Assembly (NCBI GenBank): GCA_011391405.1
Contig: JAABQQ010000066.1
Location: 1 to 44,535, forward strand
DNA: 44,535 nt
From: Gammaproteobacteria bacterium
GTDB lineage: Bacteria; Pseudomonadota; Gammaproteobacteria; Steroidobacterales; Steroidobacteraceae
Reading direction: 5' to 3'
Below, piece by piece: positions 43,667 through 44,535 of the stretch (positions are counted from its first letter, which is position 1; every line of letters starts with the position of its first letter). Both the position numbers and the translations under genes were made by a program. The notes under the pieces are model-generated. The model saw only the letters and a program-made list of their open reading frames with translations, did no database searches and had not been told where the DNA came from.

Positions 43667-43808
43667 TTATCCACAACCAATTGAATTATATTAAGTTTTT
43701 TTGCGACGGCGATTTTGTGATCAGTGCGTAAGACTCCTCGGCAGAATCGGCACTTGGGCGAAATTCACGCAAGTCATCCACAGAGTTTTCCACAGGGTCT
43801 GTGGACAA
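43667..43808. promoter_or_regulatory. DnaA-box cluster with AT-rich patch upstream of priA
   Basis: The 337 bases between the sigma gene and priA contain TTATCCACA (43667-43675, perfect consensus), TCATCCACA (43774-43782), TTTTCCACA (43786-43794) and, reversed, TGTGGACAA (43800-43808). The last three each differ from consensus by one base. Between the first two is an AT-rich stretch (about 43678-43722) unusual for this GC-rich DNA. A short open frame over it (43546-43731) has no RBS or family character. Either a DnaA-controlled priA promoter or a replication-origin-type region is indicated. Confidence 0.6.
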
Positions 43809-43827
43809 CCGCACGAGGCCTCTGCCG

Positions 43828-44535
43828 GTGACCGGCCCGATCCTCGGCGTAGCGATCGACGCCCCCCTGCGGCGGCTGTTCGACTACCGCGCGCCGCCAA
43901 CTGTCGAGCCCGAAAAACTGCAACCGGGCCAACGGGTTTGGGTGCCGTTCGGGCGGCGCAAGGCGGTCGGCGTCATCGTCGAATTGCGCAGCCGCTCGGA
44001 CGTTCCGGAAGCCCGCCTGAAGAGCGCGCTCGCGCTCATCGACCAGGTGCCGGTGATCGACACGATCCTGCTCGACCTGCTGCGCTGGTCGGCGGAGTAC
44101 TACCGCCACCCGCCAGGTGAGGTCATCGCAGCCGCGCTGCCCGTCGCCCTGCGCAACGGCACGGATGCGATGGCCACCGCCGAGCGCTGGACGCTGAGCA
44201 CCGCCGCCCGAACAGGTGCAGCCCAGCCCATCAGCACCCGCGCCACCAGGCTGCGTGAGCTCGCCGACTACCTGGCAGCGCACGGCCCTGCCGGCGCGGC
44301 GGAACTCGGCGCACTGTCGACTCGGTGGCGCGACCACTTACGCGAACTGGAGCAGCGCGGCTGGGTGATCCGAGTCCGCGAAGACGTCGTCGCAACCGGC
44401 ATGATGACGAGCGTCGTCGCACGTGAAGTGGGCCCGCAATTGACGCCGGAACAGGACACGGCGGTCAGCGCGATCGTCGCCGCCCACGGGCGTTTCACGC
44501 CGTTCGTGCTGCACGGCGTGACCGGCAGCGGCAAG
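43828..44535 (+). CDS. priA: primosomal replication protein N', helicase (5' part)
   Basis: 236 codons from GTG 43828 (GTG 43801 in frame is the alternative; GAGG at 43815-43818 supports 43828). The N-terminal DNA-binding domain includes VAIDAPLRRLFDYRAP, 'PGQRVWVPFGRRKAVGVIVEL' and 'RWSAEYYRHPPGEVIAAALP', typical of PriA. The last residues are GVTGSGK, the Walker A motif of the helicase domain, cut by the window edge. PriA restarts stalled replication forks. Confidence 0.95.
   Translation, partial: MTGPILGVAIDAPLRRLFDYRAPPTVEPEKLQPGQRVWVPFGRRKAVGVIVELRSRSDVPEARLKSALALIDQVPVIDTILLDLLRWSAEYYRHPPGEVIAAALPVALRNGTDAMATAERWTLSTAARTGAAQPISTRATRLRELADYLAAHGPAGAAELGALSTRWRDHLRELEQRGWVIRVREDVVATGMMTSVVAREVGPQLTPEQDTAVSAIVAAHGRFTPFVLHGVTGSGK

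Noticed and set aside
43546..43731. 61-codon open frame between sigma gene and priA
   Set aside because: No RBS, crosses the perfect DnaA box and the AT-rich patch, and has no recognisable features; treated as non-coding.

Overview
This window is GC-rich, densely coded bacterial DNA. Several things point to a gammaproteobacterium: a LexA box of the CTGT-N8-ACAG type, an E. coli-like IlvA with two C-terminal ACT-like domains, a single-chain PntA next to PntB, PriA, and an ECF sigma/DUF3106 operon. A Xanthomonadales/Nevskiales/Steroidobacter-like lineage is my inference and cannot be fixed from this sequence alone. No rRNA, tRNA, CRISPR array, insertion-sequence transposase or phage gene was seen.

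Layout. 1-10679 is mostly housekeeping: a truncated BNR/sortilin-type beta-propeller protein with a LolA-like partner, a small membrane protein, ilvA, a class I glutamine amidotransferase, an alpha/beta hydrolase, a YjdF-like membrane protein, a DUF885 lipid- or peptide-hydrolase-like protein, an MFS exporter, and an SPL-like radical SAM protein directly behind a near-consensus LexA box.

10787-24327 is one 13.5-kb plus-strand operon of eleven genes, most of them overlapping or only a few bases apart. It encodes three lipoproteins (one with collagen-like and short tandem repeats), a membrane-anchored degenerate Ser/Thr kinase with periplasmic repeats, an FHA-like/TM/PEGA/SUMF1 fusion, and a small exported protein. 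It continues with a MotA/TolQ/ExbB-type channel subunit, an Hsp70/actin-like protein fused to an FHA domain, two paralogous von Willebrand A proteins whose N-terminal membrane helix looks like that of ExbD/MotB, and a last lipoprotein. A convergent TPR/TonB-C protein (24371-25885) closes the locus. I infer an ion-driven trans-envelope machine under phospho-signalling control. I know of no described system with this gene set, and it is the best candidate for something new here.

25917-34866 returns to general metabolism: a MEMO1-family protein, glutamine-dependent NAD synthetase, a small Cys-rich protein, an MBL hydrolase with a DUF502 membrane protein, PBP4-type DacB, a HIT protein and acetyl-CoA synthetase. 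34867-35412 is a non-coding block of 52-bp REP-like repeats. It is followed by an HNH endonuclease, pntA-pntB, a 225-bp palindromic element, a second secreted vWA protein with four repeated domains flanked by direct repeats, and a four-gene ECF sigma operon. The window ends with a 337-bp intergenic stretch carrying four DnaA-box-like sites and an AT-rich patch, then the 5' part of priA.
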